This document shows positions 18,901 through 26,518 of a DNA stretch of 33,402 bases, piece after piece. How positions within the stretch are numbered: position 1 is the first letter of the stretch; the number at the start of each line of letters is the position of its first letter. Below the pieces are notes generated by a model. That model was given only the letters and a program-made list of their open reading frames with translations, did no database searches and had not been told where the DNA came from. The stretch is from Lachnospiraceae bacterium (GTDB lineage: Bacteria; Bacillota; Clostridia; Lachnospirales; Lachnospiraceae): assembly GCA_017934175.1 (NCBI GenBank), contig JAGBKB010000009.1, positions 1 to 33,402 of the forward strand. Reading direction: 5' to 3'. The position numbers and the translations under genes were made by a program.

Positions 18901-20219
18901 TTTAATAAAACATTATCTACATAGCCATCTTTTATTTTAATGTATTTCATATCTTGACCGCCAATGTCAAGAATTGCATCAACATTTGGATTAAAGAAAG
19001 TTGCACCATAGTAGTGTGCTATAGTTTCAACTTCTCCAAAGTCAAGACAAAATGCAGATTTTAAAAGTTGTTCGCCATAGCCGGTAGAGCAACTTGCACT
19101 TATTTTACAATTTTTAGGAAGTAAATCTTTAAGATTTTTAATTGCTCTTTTTGCAGTGTCAATAGTAGAACCATTGTTGTTGTCATAAAAACTATGTAAA
19201 AGTTTTCCATCTTTTGATATTAGAGCAAACTTTGTAGTTGTAGAACCTGCATCAATACCTAAAAAACATTCCCCCTCATAATCTTTTAATTCTGCCTTTC
19301 CAACTGTGGCAAGAGAATGTCTATATTTAAAGTCAGCGTATTCTTTGTCATCATTAAAGAGAGGTTCAAGTCTTTTAATTTCAGTATTTAATTTTATGCC
19401 GTAGTCAAGTTTAGAAGTTAAATCTGATAAAGAAAGAACGGTTTCTTCCTTTAATTCACATAGGCAACATCCAAGTGCTGCATAAAGATGTGAGTTATCT
19501 GGATTGATAATGGTGTCATCTGTAAGTTTAAGTGTCCTTATAAATGCATTTCTAAGTTCAGATAGATAGTGGAGTGGTCCTCCAAGAAATGCCACATGAC
19601 CTTTTATAGGTTTGCCACAGGCAAGACCCGAGATAGTTTGATTAACTACTGCTTGAAAAATAGATGCCGCCAAATCTTCTTTAGTGGCGCCTTCATTTAT
19701 AAGAGGCTGAATATCTGATTTAGCAAATACTCCACATCTTGCTGCTATAGGATATATCATTTTATAATTTTTAGCATATTCATTTAAACCACTTGCATCA
19801 GTTTTAAGAAGTGAAGCCATCTGGTCTATAAAAGAGCCAGTCCCACCAGCACAAATTCCATTCATTCTTTGGTCAACTGAATTGCCATCAAAATATATTA
19901 TCTTTGCATCTTCCCCACCAAGTTCTACTGCAACATCACACTTACCATTCATAGTTTTAAGTGATGTAGACACAGCAATAACTTCTTGAGTGAAGTTTAC
20001 TCCTAATGCATTTGAAAGAGAAAGACCACCAGAACCTGTTATACAAGTATTTACATCAAAGTCGCCTAATGCCTCTATTGCTTTTTTTAGCAAGTTGCTA
20101 AGGCAATACTGTATATTTGCAAGGTGCCTTTCATATTCTCCAAATAATATTTGATTTTTTTTATCAGTAATAACGACTTTTACAGTCGTGCTACCAATGT
20201 CTATACCTAACCTTTTCAT
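15945..20219 (-). CDS. Giant 2-hydroxyacyl-CoA dehydratase activase-like protein (two BadF/BcrAD ATPase domains + DUF2229 + dehydratase-like C-terminus)
   Basis: Members of this family use ATP and a [4Fe-4S] cluster to inject an electron into 2-hydroxyacyl-CoA dehydratases. The 1424 residues contain two ASKHA ATPase domains in tandem: GIDIGSTTVK at 5-14 with NGICAGGTGSF (C123) and ARCGVFAKSD (C162); and GIDAGSTTTK at 321-330 with EACSSGCGSF (C443, C447) and GTRCTVF. A DUF2229-like section follows (ARCGKCLNNC, GIPRVLNMYENFPFW), then a region related to the dehydratase D subunit (GRPYHVD, TGGGCRASNY, PFGCLPNHI) reaching the end. Such giant fused activases are widespread in Clostridia, normally with no dehydratase gene beside them, and their substrate is unknown. 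None is seen here either. The start at 20219 has no Shine-Dalgarno, and a TATAAT lies 8 bp upstream. It is divergent from comM. Confidence 0.88.
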   Translation of the reverse strand: MKRLGIDIGSTTVKVVITDKKNQILFGEYERHLANIQYCLSNLLKKAIEALGDFDVNTCITGSGGLSLSNALGVNFTQEVIAVSTSLKTMNGKCDVAVELGGEDAKIIYFDGNSVDQRMNGICAGGTGSFIDQMASLLKTDASGLNEYAKNYKMIYPIAARCGVFAKSDIQPLINEGATKEDLAASIFQAVVNQTISGLACGKPIKGHVAFLGGPLHYLSELRNAFIRTLKLTDDTIINPDNSHLYAALGCCLCELKEETVLSLSDLTSKLDYGIKLNTEIKRLEPLFNDDKEYADFKYRHSLATVGKAELKDYEGECFLGIDAGSTTTKFALISKDGKLLHSFYDNNNGSTIDTAKRAIKNLKDLLPKNCKISASCSTGYGEQLLKSAFCLDFGEVETIAHYYGATFFNPNVDAILDIGGQDMKYIKIKDGYVDNVLLNEACSSGCGSFIETFAKSLNFEVKEFAKVALFSKNPIDLGTRCTVFMNSNVKQAQKEGADVSDISAGLSYSVIKNALYKVIKITDPELLGDNIVVQGGTFYNDSVLRALEKITGRNVVRPDIAGIMGAFGAALIAKERYYLALEKEGKFTSSMLSLDEIINLEYKTNIARCGKCLNNCVLTINLFKDENGEFKRRFISGNRCERGLGLEKKSDAVPNLFEYKANRMFDYEPLPLDKAKRGIIGIPRVLNMYENFPFWAVFFKELGYSVLLSPISSRKIYEMGIESIPSESECYPAKLVHGHIEWLIDNGATFIFMPCVPFERKEIEGAQNHYNCPMVTSYAENIKNNVENLHLKNIKFYNPFLAFTNKDTLKDSLNKAIKNHLYFPDNISVNEINSACDKAWDELVKSREDIKKKGEETLKWIKENKSHGIILAGRPYHVDSEVHHGIPDLIQSYGFAVLTEDSVSHLGNVERPTIVTDQWMYHSRLYACANLVKNRNDIDLIQLNSFGCGLDAVTTDQVADILSGSSKIYTLLKIDEVNNIGAARIRIRSLISAINIRKDKTRVIMPSNYNRVIFTEEMRKTHTILAPNMSPIHFDLLEPAINSCGYKVRILQNNNRNVIDMGLKYVNNDACYPSLIVVGQIMDELINGDVDLNHTAIMMTQTGGGCRASNYVGFIRRALRKAHMEQIPVVSINYNGMEKNPGLTYNLSMIMKICFAIIFGDIFMRVVYATRPYEKNTGETNKLHNEWKKKCIEFLTNNKVSFSKFKRICKEIINDFDNIERLDIKKPKVGIVGEILVKFSNLANNNIVDLLEKEGAEAVMPDLMDFMLYSLYNANFKSKYLGFKPISRLISNIGIAFIEHIRHSARVALKKSKHFNEQAHIKNLAHMAKTFVSIGNQTGEGWFLTGEMLELINEGVPNIVCTQPFGCLPNHIVGKGVIKELKKHYKDANIVAIDYDPGASEVNQLNRIKLMLSTAFTNLKNNE

Positions 20220-20226
20220 ATATATT

Positions 20227-20232
20227 ATTATA
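20227..20232 (-). promoter_or_regulatory. -10 box (TATAAT) immediately upstream of the activase start
   Basis: On the minus strand TATAAT occupies 20232-20227, with only seven bases before the ATG. Transcription would start at or next to the start codon, giving a leaderless message. No good -35 is at the ideal distance; TTGTAG is 20 bp upstream. Confidence 0.45.
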
Positions 20233-20248
20233 GCATTTTTTTAAATTT

Positions 20249-20282
20249 TATGCTACAATATAGTTTCCAGTATAGTAGCATA
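20249..20282. repeat. Inverted repeat between divergent activase and comM genes (candidate operator)
   Basis: TATGCTAC (20249-20256) and GTAGCATA (20275-20282) are exact reverse complements. Inner TATA sequences extend the pairing once two extra A bases are bulged on the left arm. It lies where promoters of both genes should be, 13 bp or more before the comM ribosome binding site. Confidence 0.55.
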
Positions 20283-20301
20283 AGCAGTTGAAAGGTTGTT
20301 T

Positions 20302-21843
20302 ATGTATTCTAAAGTTTTATGCGAGACATTAAGGGGTATAAATGGAGTACTCACTTATGTCGAAGCAGATAGTAGTAATGGCCTACCTAGTTTTCTTATG
20401 GTAGGAAATCTTGCAAGTTCAGTTAAAGAGGCAGGAGATAGAGTCCGCACTGCCTTAAAAAATTCCAATGTAGATATTCCCGCAAAAAAAGTAACTATTA
20501 ATATTGCTCCAGCCGACATAAGGAAGGATGGAACATCTTTTGATTTGCCTATAGCAGTCGCAATACTTAAATCACTTGAAATGATACCTAAAAGTGTTTT
20601 GAGTATTATTGATGATTATGCATTTATAGGTGAATTAAATTTAAATGGAGATATAGTAGGAGTGAGAGGCATACTCTCTATGGTTTCAAGTCTTAAAGAA
20701 CAAGAGATTAAAGGAGTAGTAGTTCCAAAAGATAATGAACAAGAAGCGCTTGTAGTAGATGGAATTGATATTATATCAGTTGAGAATATTAGAGAGTTAT
20801 TGTTTATTTTAAATAGTGAAGAAAATTTTAATAGTTACAAGAGACCACATTTCAATGATATTAAAGATTTGCAAGATTATGCAATTGATTTTTCTGATAT
20901 CAATGGTCAGTCACTTTTGAAGAGAGCGTGTGAAGTAGCGGTTGCAGGTTTTCACAACATAATTATATCTGGAGCAGCAGGCACTGGGAAGACAATGATT
21001 GCTAAAAGAATACCGACTATTATGCCCAAACTCACTATAGATGAAGCGATAGAGATAACTAAAGTTTATTCTGTTGCAGGAGAACTTAAGAATAAATCTC
21101 TTGTAACTGTTAGACCATTTAGACATCCTCATCATTCAATTTCAGTTACAAGCCTAATAGGTGGGGGAATATATCCAAGACCTGGTGAAATATCGCTTGC
21201 AACTAATGGTGTATTATTTCTCGATGAACTTCCACATTTCTCTAAAATGGCGATTGAAACTTTGAGAGAGCCACTTGAAGAAAAATCAATTTGTATTTCA
21301 AGATTAAATGGCTCTTATTCTTATCCAGCCGATTTTATGTTGGTAGCGGCTATGAATCTTTGCCCATGTGGGCATTTCCCAGATAGAAATAAATGTAACT
21401 GTAGTGAGATGGTAATTGAGAGGTATCAAAAAAGTATAAGCAAACCAATACTTGAGAGAATTGACATTTGCGTAGAGAGTTCACCAATAAAGTTTAATGA
21501 ATTAAGCAGTGCTAATGGCGGTGGTGAAAAATCATATGTGATAAGGAAAAGAGTTGAAGAGTGTAGAGAGATACAAAAAGAAAGATTTAAGAATTACAAA
21601 AATATAAAGTTCAATGCACAAATGACTACAAAGGAAATTAAAAAGTTTTGTGAGATTAAAGAAACAGAAAAAGAATATTTAAGAAAGATTTTTAACGTGA
21701 AAAAATTATCGGCGAGAACTTATCATAAAGTATTGAAAGTTGCAAGGACAATAGCCGATATGGCTAAATCTGAAAATATAAAAGTTGAACATTTAGTTGA
21801 AGCATGTAGTTATAGAAGCATAGAAGATAAGATTTATCATTAA
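20302..21843 (+). CDS. comM: YifB/ComM family magnesium-chelatase-like AAA+ ATPase
   Basis: ComM is a hexameric helicase that promotes branch migration during natural transformation; YifB-type homologues are widespread. The 513 residues show the N-terminal Lon-like ChlI domain (SNGLPSFLMVGNL), the AAA+ Walker A GAAGTGKT with K230, Walker B VLFLDE with D308-E309, the MNLCPCGHFPDR..C.C cysteine cluster, and the C-terminal Mg-chelatase domain (LSARTYHKVLKVARTIADM). The frame is open from TTG 20296, but AAAGG at 20291-20295 fits ATG 20302 (six-base spacing) and cannot serve the TTG. It forms a pair with dprA 47 bp downstream, as in many Firmicutes. Confidence 0.93.
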   Translation: MYSKVLCETLRGINGVLTYVEADSSNGLPSFLMVGNLASSVKEAGDRVRTALKNSNVDIPAKKVTINIAPADIRKDGTSFDLPIAVAILKSLEMIPKSVLSIIDDYAFIGELNLNGDIVGVRGILSMVSSLKEQEIKGVVVPKDNEQEALVVDGIDIISVENIRELLFILNSEENFNSYKRPHFNDIKDLQDYAIDFSDINGQSLLKRACEVAVAGFHNIIISGAAGTGKTMIAKRIPTIMPKLTIDEAIEITKVYSVAGELKNKSLVTVRPFRHPHHSISVTSLIGGGIYPRPGEISLATNGVLFLDELPHFSKMAIETLREPLEEKSICISRLNGSYSYPADFMLVAAMNLCPCGHFPDRNKCNCSEMVIERYQKSISKPILERIDICVESSPIKFNELSSANGGGEKSYVIRKRVEECREIQKERFKNYKNIKFNAQMTTKEIKKFCEIKETEKEYLRKIFNVKKLSARTYHKVLKVARTIADMAKSENIKVEHLVEACSYRSIEDKIYH

Positions 21844-21890
21844 AGATAAAAAATAAGTAATAATTAAGTTAAATAATAAAAAGGAGAAAT

Positions 21891-22781
21891 ATGATAAAAA
21901 CAAAAAAATTCACAGATTATAGAGTAGTAAAAAAAGGTGATAGTGATTATCCAAAAAAATTACAGATGATAAAAGATGCACCAGAAAAATTATATGTGAG
22001 AGGGAAACTTCCAGACCCAAATAAGAAAACAGTATCAATAGTAGGTGCAAGAAATTGTACTGATTATGGTAGCACTCTTGCTAAAAGTATAGCAAGGATT
22101 TTATCATTAAATGATGTGCAAGTTATATCGGGACTTGCTATGGGCATTGATACACAAGGTCATATAGGTGCGATAGAAGTTGAAAAGCCCACATTTGCAG
22201 TGATGGGATGTGGAGTAGATATTTGTTTCCCTTCTCACAATTCAAATGTATATGAAAGGATACTTGATTATGGTGGAGGAATAATGGCGGAAGTTGAAGT
22301 GGGTACCCCTCCTCTTCCTTATAATTTTCCACTTAGAAATAGGATTATATCTGGACTTTCAGACGTAGTGATAGTTGTAGAGGCAAGGGACAAAAGTGGT
22401 TCACTTATCACATCAGATTTTGCACTTGAACAAGGGAAAACAATATTTGCATGCCCTGGAAGAGTTGGAGATAGTCTGAGTAGAGGGACAAATAATCTCA
22501 TAAAGCAAGGAGCCTATATTTTAACTTCTGTAGATGATGTGTTAGAGCATCTTGGGCTAATAGTTGATGGGCTTATACCAAAAGTTGAAAAGGATGTGAG
22601 TAAACTTGATTATTTTGAGAAAACTATTTTTGATACATTGTCAAATGAGACTTTACACATTGACCAGATAGTTGAAAAGGCAAAATTCCCAGTTAGTAAA
22701 TGTCTTAATACACTTATGTCTCTTGAACTTAATGGTTTTGTTGAGACCACTACCAATAATTATTATAGAAGGGTGGAATAA
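21891..22781 (+). CDS. dprA: DNA-processing protein DprA
   Basis: DprA binds incoming single-stranded DNA and loads RecA during natural transformation. The 296-residue product has the Rossmann-like core: SIVGARNCTDYG, VISGLAMGIDTQGHIGA, FAVMGCGVDICFP, the RNRIISGLSDVVIVVEA motif that marks the family, and SGSLITSDFALEQGK. A C-terminal winged-helix DML1-type domain follows (about 240-296). AAGGAG at 21881-21886 sets ATG 21891. Length is normal for clostridial DprA without an N-terminal SAM domain. In many Firmicutes topA follows dprA, but here an ORF6N gene begins 5 bp after the stop, which suggests insertion of accessory DNA at this point. Confidence 0.95.
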   Translation: MIKTKKFTDYRVVKKGDSDYPKKLQMIKDAPEKLYVRGKLPDPNKKTVSIVGARNCTDYGSTLAKSIARILSLNDVQVISGLAMGIDTQGHIGAIEVEKPTFAVMGCGVDICFPSHNSNVYERILDYGGGIMAEVEVGTPPLPYNFPLRNRIISGLSDVVIVVEARDKSGSLITSDFALEQGKTIFACPGRVGDSLSRGTNNLIKQGAYILTSVDDVLEHLGLIVDGLIPKVEKDVSKLDYFEKTIFDTLSNETLHIDQIVEKAKFPVSKCLNTLMSLELNGFVETTTNNYYRRVE

Positions 22782-22786
22782 AGAAA

Positions 22787-23865
22787 ATGAGTAAAAATAG
22801 TAAATTAAAAATACATGATGCAGATTTGACAAGAATTAATGATTTAAAGAATAAAGTGTACGTTATAAGAGATGTTCAAGTAATGTTTGATTTTGATTTG
22901 GCTGAAATATATGGGTATGAAACTAAAACATTAAATCAACAAGTAAAAAGAAATATAAATAGATTCCCTGAAGATTTTATGTTTCAAATAACTAGAGATG
23001 AAATAGATTTGGTGAAGTCACAAATTGTGACTTTAACGAATCCTAAAGATACTTTGAGGTCACAAATTGTGACCTCAAAGAAATCAAAAACTAGAGATAA
23101 TGTAGTGGAGATAGAAGAAGGGAGTTTGAAGTCACAAATTGCGACCTCAAATAAAAAAAAGGAAGAAACAAGAGGCGGTAGACAATACTTACCATACGCT
23201 TTTATTGAACAAGGTATTTATATGCTAGCAACTGTTCTCAAAGGTGGACTTGCTGAGAAACAGAGTATTTTTATAATGCGGGCATTTAAAGGAATGAGGC
23301 ATTCTATTCAGCAAAATATGCAATTTGTTACTAAAGATGAGATCAAGCCTATTACCGATTCCCAAGAAAATCGATTCATTAAAATTGAAAAGGATATTGA
23401 TAAAATCAATCAAAACTTTTTAACAAATGCTTGTAGAAAAAACTTTGTTATTTATAAAGGTCAAAAGTTTGAAACTGACAAAGCTTATATTGATATATAT
23501 CAGAATGCTAAAAAAAAACAATATTTATAATAAATGATTATGTAAATATTAAAACTTTAGAACTTTTATCCCATAAGAAGAGTAATGTTGATGCTATTAT
23601 ATTTTCAGATAACAAAGGAAGAAGAAGTGATGGATATTTAACATAAAGTGAAATTGATGATTTCAATGAAGAATTCCCAAGTATAGTGTTGAAACCAAAT
23701 AATGAATGTCATGATAGATTTATTATAGTTGACTATAATACTAAATATGAAATAGTTTATATATGTGGAGCATCAAGTAAAGATGCTGGTAAAAAGGTGT
23801 GCACGATAAACATTTTAGAAACAAATGAAATGATACATCCAATTGTGGATAAACTGATAGCATAG
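22787..23865 (+). pseudogene. ORF6N-domain protein with PLD-like C-terminus, broken by a poly-A frameshift and a stop
   Basis: The intact part (22787-23530, 247 residues) carries the phage-type ORF6N DNA-binding domain (VIRDVQVMFDFDLAEIYGYETKTLNQQVKRN..RFPEDFMFQ) and the conserved RGGRQYLPYAFIEQGIYMLATVLKG segment. A coiled linker and FVIYKGQKFETDKAYIDIYQNAKK follow. At the A9 tract 23510-23518 the frame is lost and translation ends at 23530. In another frame (frame 1) the rest of the usual C-terminal domain is readable: FIINDYVNIKTLELLSHKK, CHDRFIIVDY, CGASSKDAGKKVCTIN, interrupted by TAA 23644-23646 and ending at TAG 23863-23865. Seven or ten A would repair the first lesion but not the second, so I call it a decaying gene rather than a switch. 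It starts 5 bp after dprA without a strong ribosome binding site, so translation may be coupled. Confidence 0.8.
23052..23080. repeat. 29-bp perfect palindrome in the ORF6N gene, one of three related copies
   Basis: The sequence from CTTTGAGGTCACAA to TTGTGACCTCAAAG is an exact inverted repeat around a single central A. A shorter 19-bp palindrome with the same core is at 23015-23033, and a decayed copy is near 23129-23149. All encode (K/R)SQI(V/A)T. Confidence 0.85.
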
Positions 23866-23892
23866 AAAAAATAAACTTAGGAGATAAGCATT

Positions 23893-25016
23893 ATGACTAA
23901 AAAATATTTAAAATATATAATTGATAAAATAAGTAACATGCTAAGAACTAAAATACATAATAATAAAAGAGTAATAATAGGGTTAGCAATTATGGACTTA
24001 ATATTTATAATATTGCCCTGCGTTTATGTAATTATTCTATCTGATAAGTTTATTGAATTTGGAAATGAAAATACATATTTTGATTTTTTAAATATTTTTT
24101 TACAATAATGATTTTCCCAATAATACCAATTGTTCAAGAATAATAATTTTGTATTTGAATTATATCCAGAATAATAGATATGAATGTAAAAGAAAGTTTC
24201 CCATAGTCGAATTTAATATTGAATTAATATCACTTATAATAATATATAGTATAGTTTATTTTGAACTGATTAGTTTTACTATTTTTATCATAGGATATAT
24301 TTTTAGATTTAAAGGAATGAGTATAATTGCAGAATACATAATATCATTTAAGTTATGTATAAGTTGCAATACAAAAGTTTTATTGTAGTATTTATGTTTA
24401 TGACTATGATTTATTTATTAAGTAAAAATGTATATAGTGGTATGATTTATTTTGTTCTATTTTATAATTGTTATAGTTGTATAAATAAAATATTATCGAT
24501 ATTTAATATATCTTCAAACTCTACATTTAATGTGTGCATAAGTGATATTAAGAATTTAATAATAAATATTGTTGGAACTGCAAGTTATGCAATAAATGAA
24601 AATATTGCATTTCGTCAAATACAATAAACTTTTTCTACTACTGGTGTCCATGTGGTTCATCAACGCCTATGATTGTTGAAATATTTATTTTGTGGTCGTT
24701 TATAGTGTTACTAATATATATATCAAATATTCTAGGAAAAGATAAAATGAAATGTATCTTTTTTAAGATTCTAAGATTTGTATTTACACTTTTGTTTGCA
24801 GGATATATTTATGCTAAATTAAAGAATAATTCTATGCAATATTATATTTATATCAAAATATTCGTATTTATAGTTTTTTCGATTATATTTCATATATTGT
24901 TTAATTATGCATATTATAAAGACATAAAGAAAGTTTTTAATGATTGGCAAATTTTGATTATTACTTTTGCTACGCCTTTGACAATAAGCATGGTGGGTAC
25001 AATAGATTTATTTTAG
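23893..25016 (+). pseudogene. Shattered multi-pass membrane protein gene (four fragments)
   Basis: No family recognised. Four short hydrophobic frames follow one another in different phases: 23893-24108 (71 residues, one clear membrane span IIGLAIMDLIFIILPCVYVIIL), 24149-24388 (79), 24355-24627 (90) and 24669-25016 (115, several spans). Each is rich in Ile, Phe and Tyr with few charges, and the sequence between them continues hydrophobic in neighbouring frames. For example the frame of 24669 is open upstream through WCPCGSSTP, back to about 24612, where fragment 3 leaves off. This is what a single polytopic protein with several frameshifts looks like. The first fragment has a good ribosome binding site (TAGGAGAT before 23893). 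Alternatively these could be several tiny membrane proteins, which I think less likely. Confidence 0.5.
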
Positions 25017-25093
25017 TATTTATTTTGAAAAATTGAGTTTTTAGTGATTTGATTTATAAAAGAAGGGTTTTGTTAAAAATGTGGGGTGATTAT

Positions 25094-25894
25094 ATGTTTA
25101 AATTTATTAAAAATATGTTTAAAATATTTATAATATTTATTTCAATTTGTTTTATAGTTGTTATAGCATTCTTAATATTAATAAGAATAAATACCAGGAT
25201 TTATTTAAATGAAAAAGTCAAAATTATTAATGAAGATAGTCGCGAAATGGATGCGATAAGTGAAATTGAAAAAGCTCTTTCATTTGAATATGATTGGAAT
25301 AAGCTATTCCTTACAGACAATTTTAAAAGAAAATTTAAAAATCGATATGGCATAATTAAGACTTTTTTAGTTCTTTCTAATCCATTTGTTATGAAATATA
25401 ATGATCCTGAAAAGCATAATATTGTTGAAGTGGAATTTGATATAATTGAACCTTTTGATTTGAATATTTCAATTATTTGTTATTTTGAGTATTTTCTTGA
25501 CAATAGTGGTTTTGTAGATGACATAGAGCTTTTAACAAAATATTATGTAGACAGTGCAACATTAGTTCGTATAGATGATATAGTGCCAGCAACATATGAT
25601 AATATTGAAAATTTATTATTATATATGGCTGATGGAACTCATAATTTTGACAATGGGATTAATGCACCACACTACACTGATAAGAATTTACCATTAAGTA
25701 AAAATTGCAAAATTATTAATAGACCAAATGTTATGGTTATTGGACACCCAAAAAAGTCATATTATAAAAAAGAAAATGAGAAAGAATATATTATACTTGA
25801 ATATGATGATAAAGATAATATTATATACGAGGTTAATTATACAATTGATAAAGATTTCAATTTTGAATACATAGTATTCATTAAAATTAATTAA
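25094..25894 (+). CDS. Membrane-anchored protein of unknown function
   Basis: Not recognised. 266 residues from ATG 25094, preferred over the in-frame TTG 25049 because GGGGTGA lies seven bases before it and the protein then starts with a normal anchor. Residues about 8-32 form one hydrophobic span (IFIIFISICFIVVIAFLILI) preceded by Lys, giving an N-in, C-out topology. The remainder is a soluble, acidic and aromatic-rich domain, presumably outside the membrane, with no cysteine pair and no known motif. It is intact, unlike the fragments upstream, and shares their composition (very AT-rich), so it probably belongs to the same accessory segment. No terminator is evident after it. Confidence 0.7.
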   Translation: MFKFIKNMFKIFIIFISICFIVVIAFLILIRINTRIYLNEKVKIINEDSREMDAISEIEKALSFEYDWNKLFLTDNFKRKFKNRYGIIKTFLVLSNPFVMKYNDPEKHNIVEVEFDIIEPFDLNISIICYFEYFLDNSGFVDDIELLTKYYVDSATLVRIDDIVPATYDNIENLLLYMADGTHNFDNGINAPHYTDKNLPLSKNCKIINRPNVMVIGHPKKSYYKKENEKEYIILEYDDKDNIIYEVNYTIDKDFNFEYIVFIKIN

Positions 25895-25955
25895 TATTAT
25901 TGAATGTATTAAAAAAGTATAATATTTGTATATTTGTTCAGAATGTATTGCTGTA

Positions 25956-25984
25956 TTGTAAAATATAATAAGTTTTTGTATAAT
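25956..25984 (+). promoter_or_regulatory. Sigma-A promoter upstream of the cupin gene
   Basis: TTGTAA at 25956-25961, a 17-bp spacer and TATAAT at 25979-25984. The predicted leader (about 25991-26088) contains a 15-codon GTG-started frame (26002-26049, with AGAGG at 25992-25996) and the palindrome at 26062-26075. Confidence 0.6.
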
Positions 25985-26061
25985 ATAGTAAAGAGGTAAT
26001 TGTGAAAAGGAAAAACTATGATATAGTAACTTTATATGAAGAAATGTAAAAATAATTATTA

Positions 26062-26075
26062 GTAGGGCACCCTAC
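26062..26075 (+). repeat. Short palindrome GTAGGG-CA-CCCTAC in the cupin leader
   Basis: Exact 6-bp arms with a 2-base centre, ending three bases before the AGGAG ribosome binding site (26079-26083). Its position suits an operator or translational control element. The loop is too tight for a stable RNA hairpin of full length. Confidence 0.45.
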
Positions 26076-26088
26076 AAAAGGAGAGATT

Positions 26089-26436
26089 ATGGAAGAACGT
26101 TTTTTTAAAATGTCAGAAGTGGCAAAGGAAGATCCAAAGCAAGCACTCAAGACTATGTTTTGCAATACTGATTTATCATCAGCATCTATATGGGTAGTTA
26201 AACCAGGGCAAGAAGTAAAAACTCATATGCATCCAAACTCAGATGATATATGGATAATAATAGAGGGCGAGGGAGATTTTCATCCTGAAGTTGGAAAGGA
26301 TGTACATGTAAATGCTGGAACAGTTATTTATAATAAGAAAGGTCAGTGTCATGGGATCACAAACAATTCTGACAAAGACATCAAGTTCATAGGTGTAATA
26401 GCACCACATCCAGCTGGGTATGTGGCGTTGCCATAG
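26089..26436 (+). CDS. Single-domain cupin protein
   Basis: A 115-residue beta-barrel cupin with both family motifs visible. Motif 1 is G40..H46-x-H48....D53......G60, where D53 replaces the usual Glu; motif 2 is G77.......G85..H88...N92. The three histidines and D53 should bind one divalent metal. The 'HMHPNSDDIWIIIEGEGDF' layout matches small cupins that bind or isomerise metabolites, but the substrate cannot be read from the sequence. AGGAG at 26079-26083 fixes ATG 26089. It is monocistronic: its own promoter lies upstream and a terminator follows at 26446-26479. Confidence 0.85.
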   Translation: MEERFFKMSEVAKEDPKQALKTMFCNTDLSSASIWVVKPGQEVKTHMHPNSDDIWIIIEGEGDFHPEVGKDVHVNAGTVIYNKKGQCHGITNNSDKDIKFIGVIAPHPAGYVALP

Positions 26437-26445
26437 GGGAAATGT

Positions 26446-26479
26446 AGGTGGTTCGCAGTGTTTGCGATACGACCTTTTT
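26446..26479 (+). terminator. Rho-independent terminator after the cupin gene
   Basis: AGGTGGTTCGCA (26446-26457) pairs imperfectly with TGCGATACGACCT (26463-26475), followed by a run of five T. Confidence 0.65.
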
Positions 26480-26518
26480 CATTCAATGATTAAATAATAG
26501 TTTTATTAGGGGAATGCT

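Noticed and set aside
20296-20301. TTG start for comM two codons earlier
   Set aside because: It abuts the AAAGG ribosome binding site with no spacing; ATG 20302 is correctly placed.
22782-26088. Insertion sequence or transposon in the accessory stretch
   Set aside because: No transposase motif, terminal inverted repeats or target-site duplication could be found.
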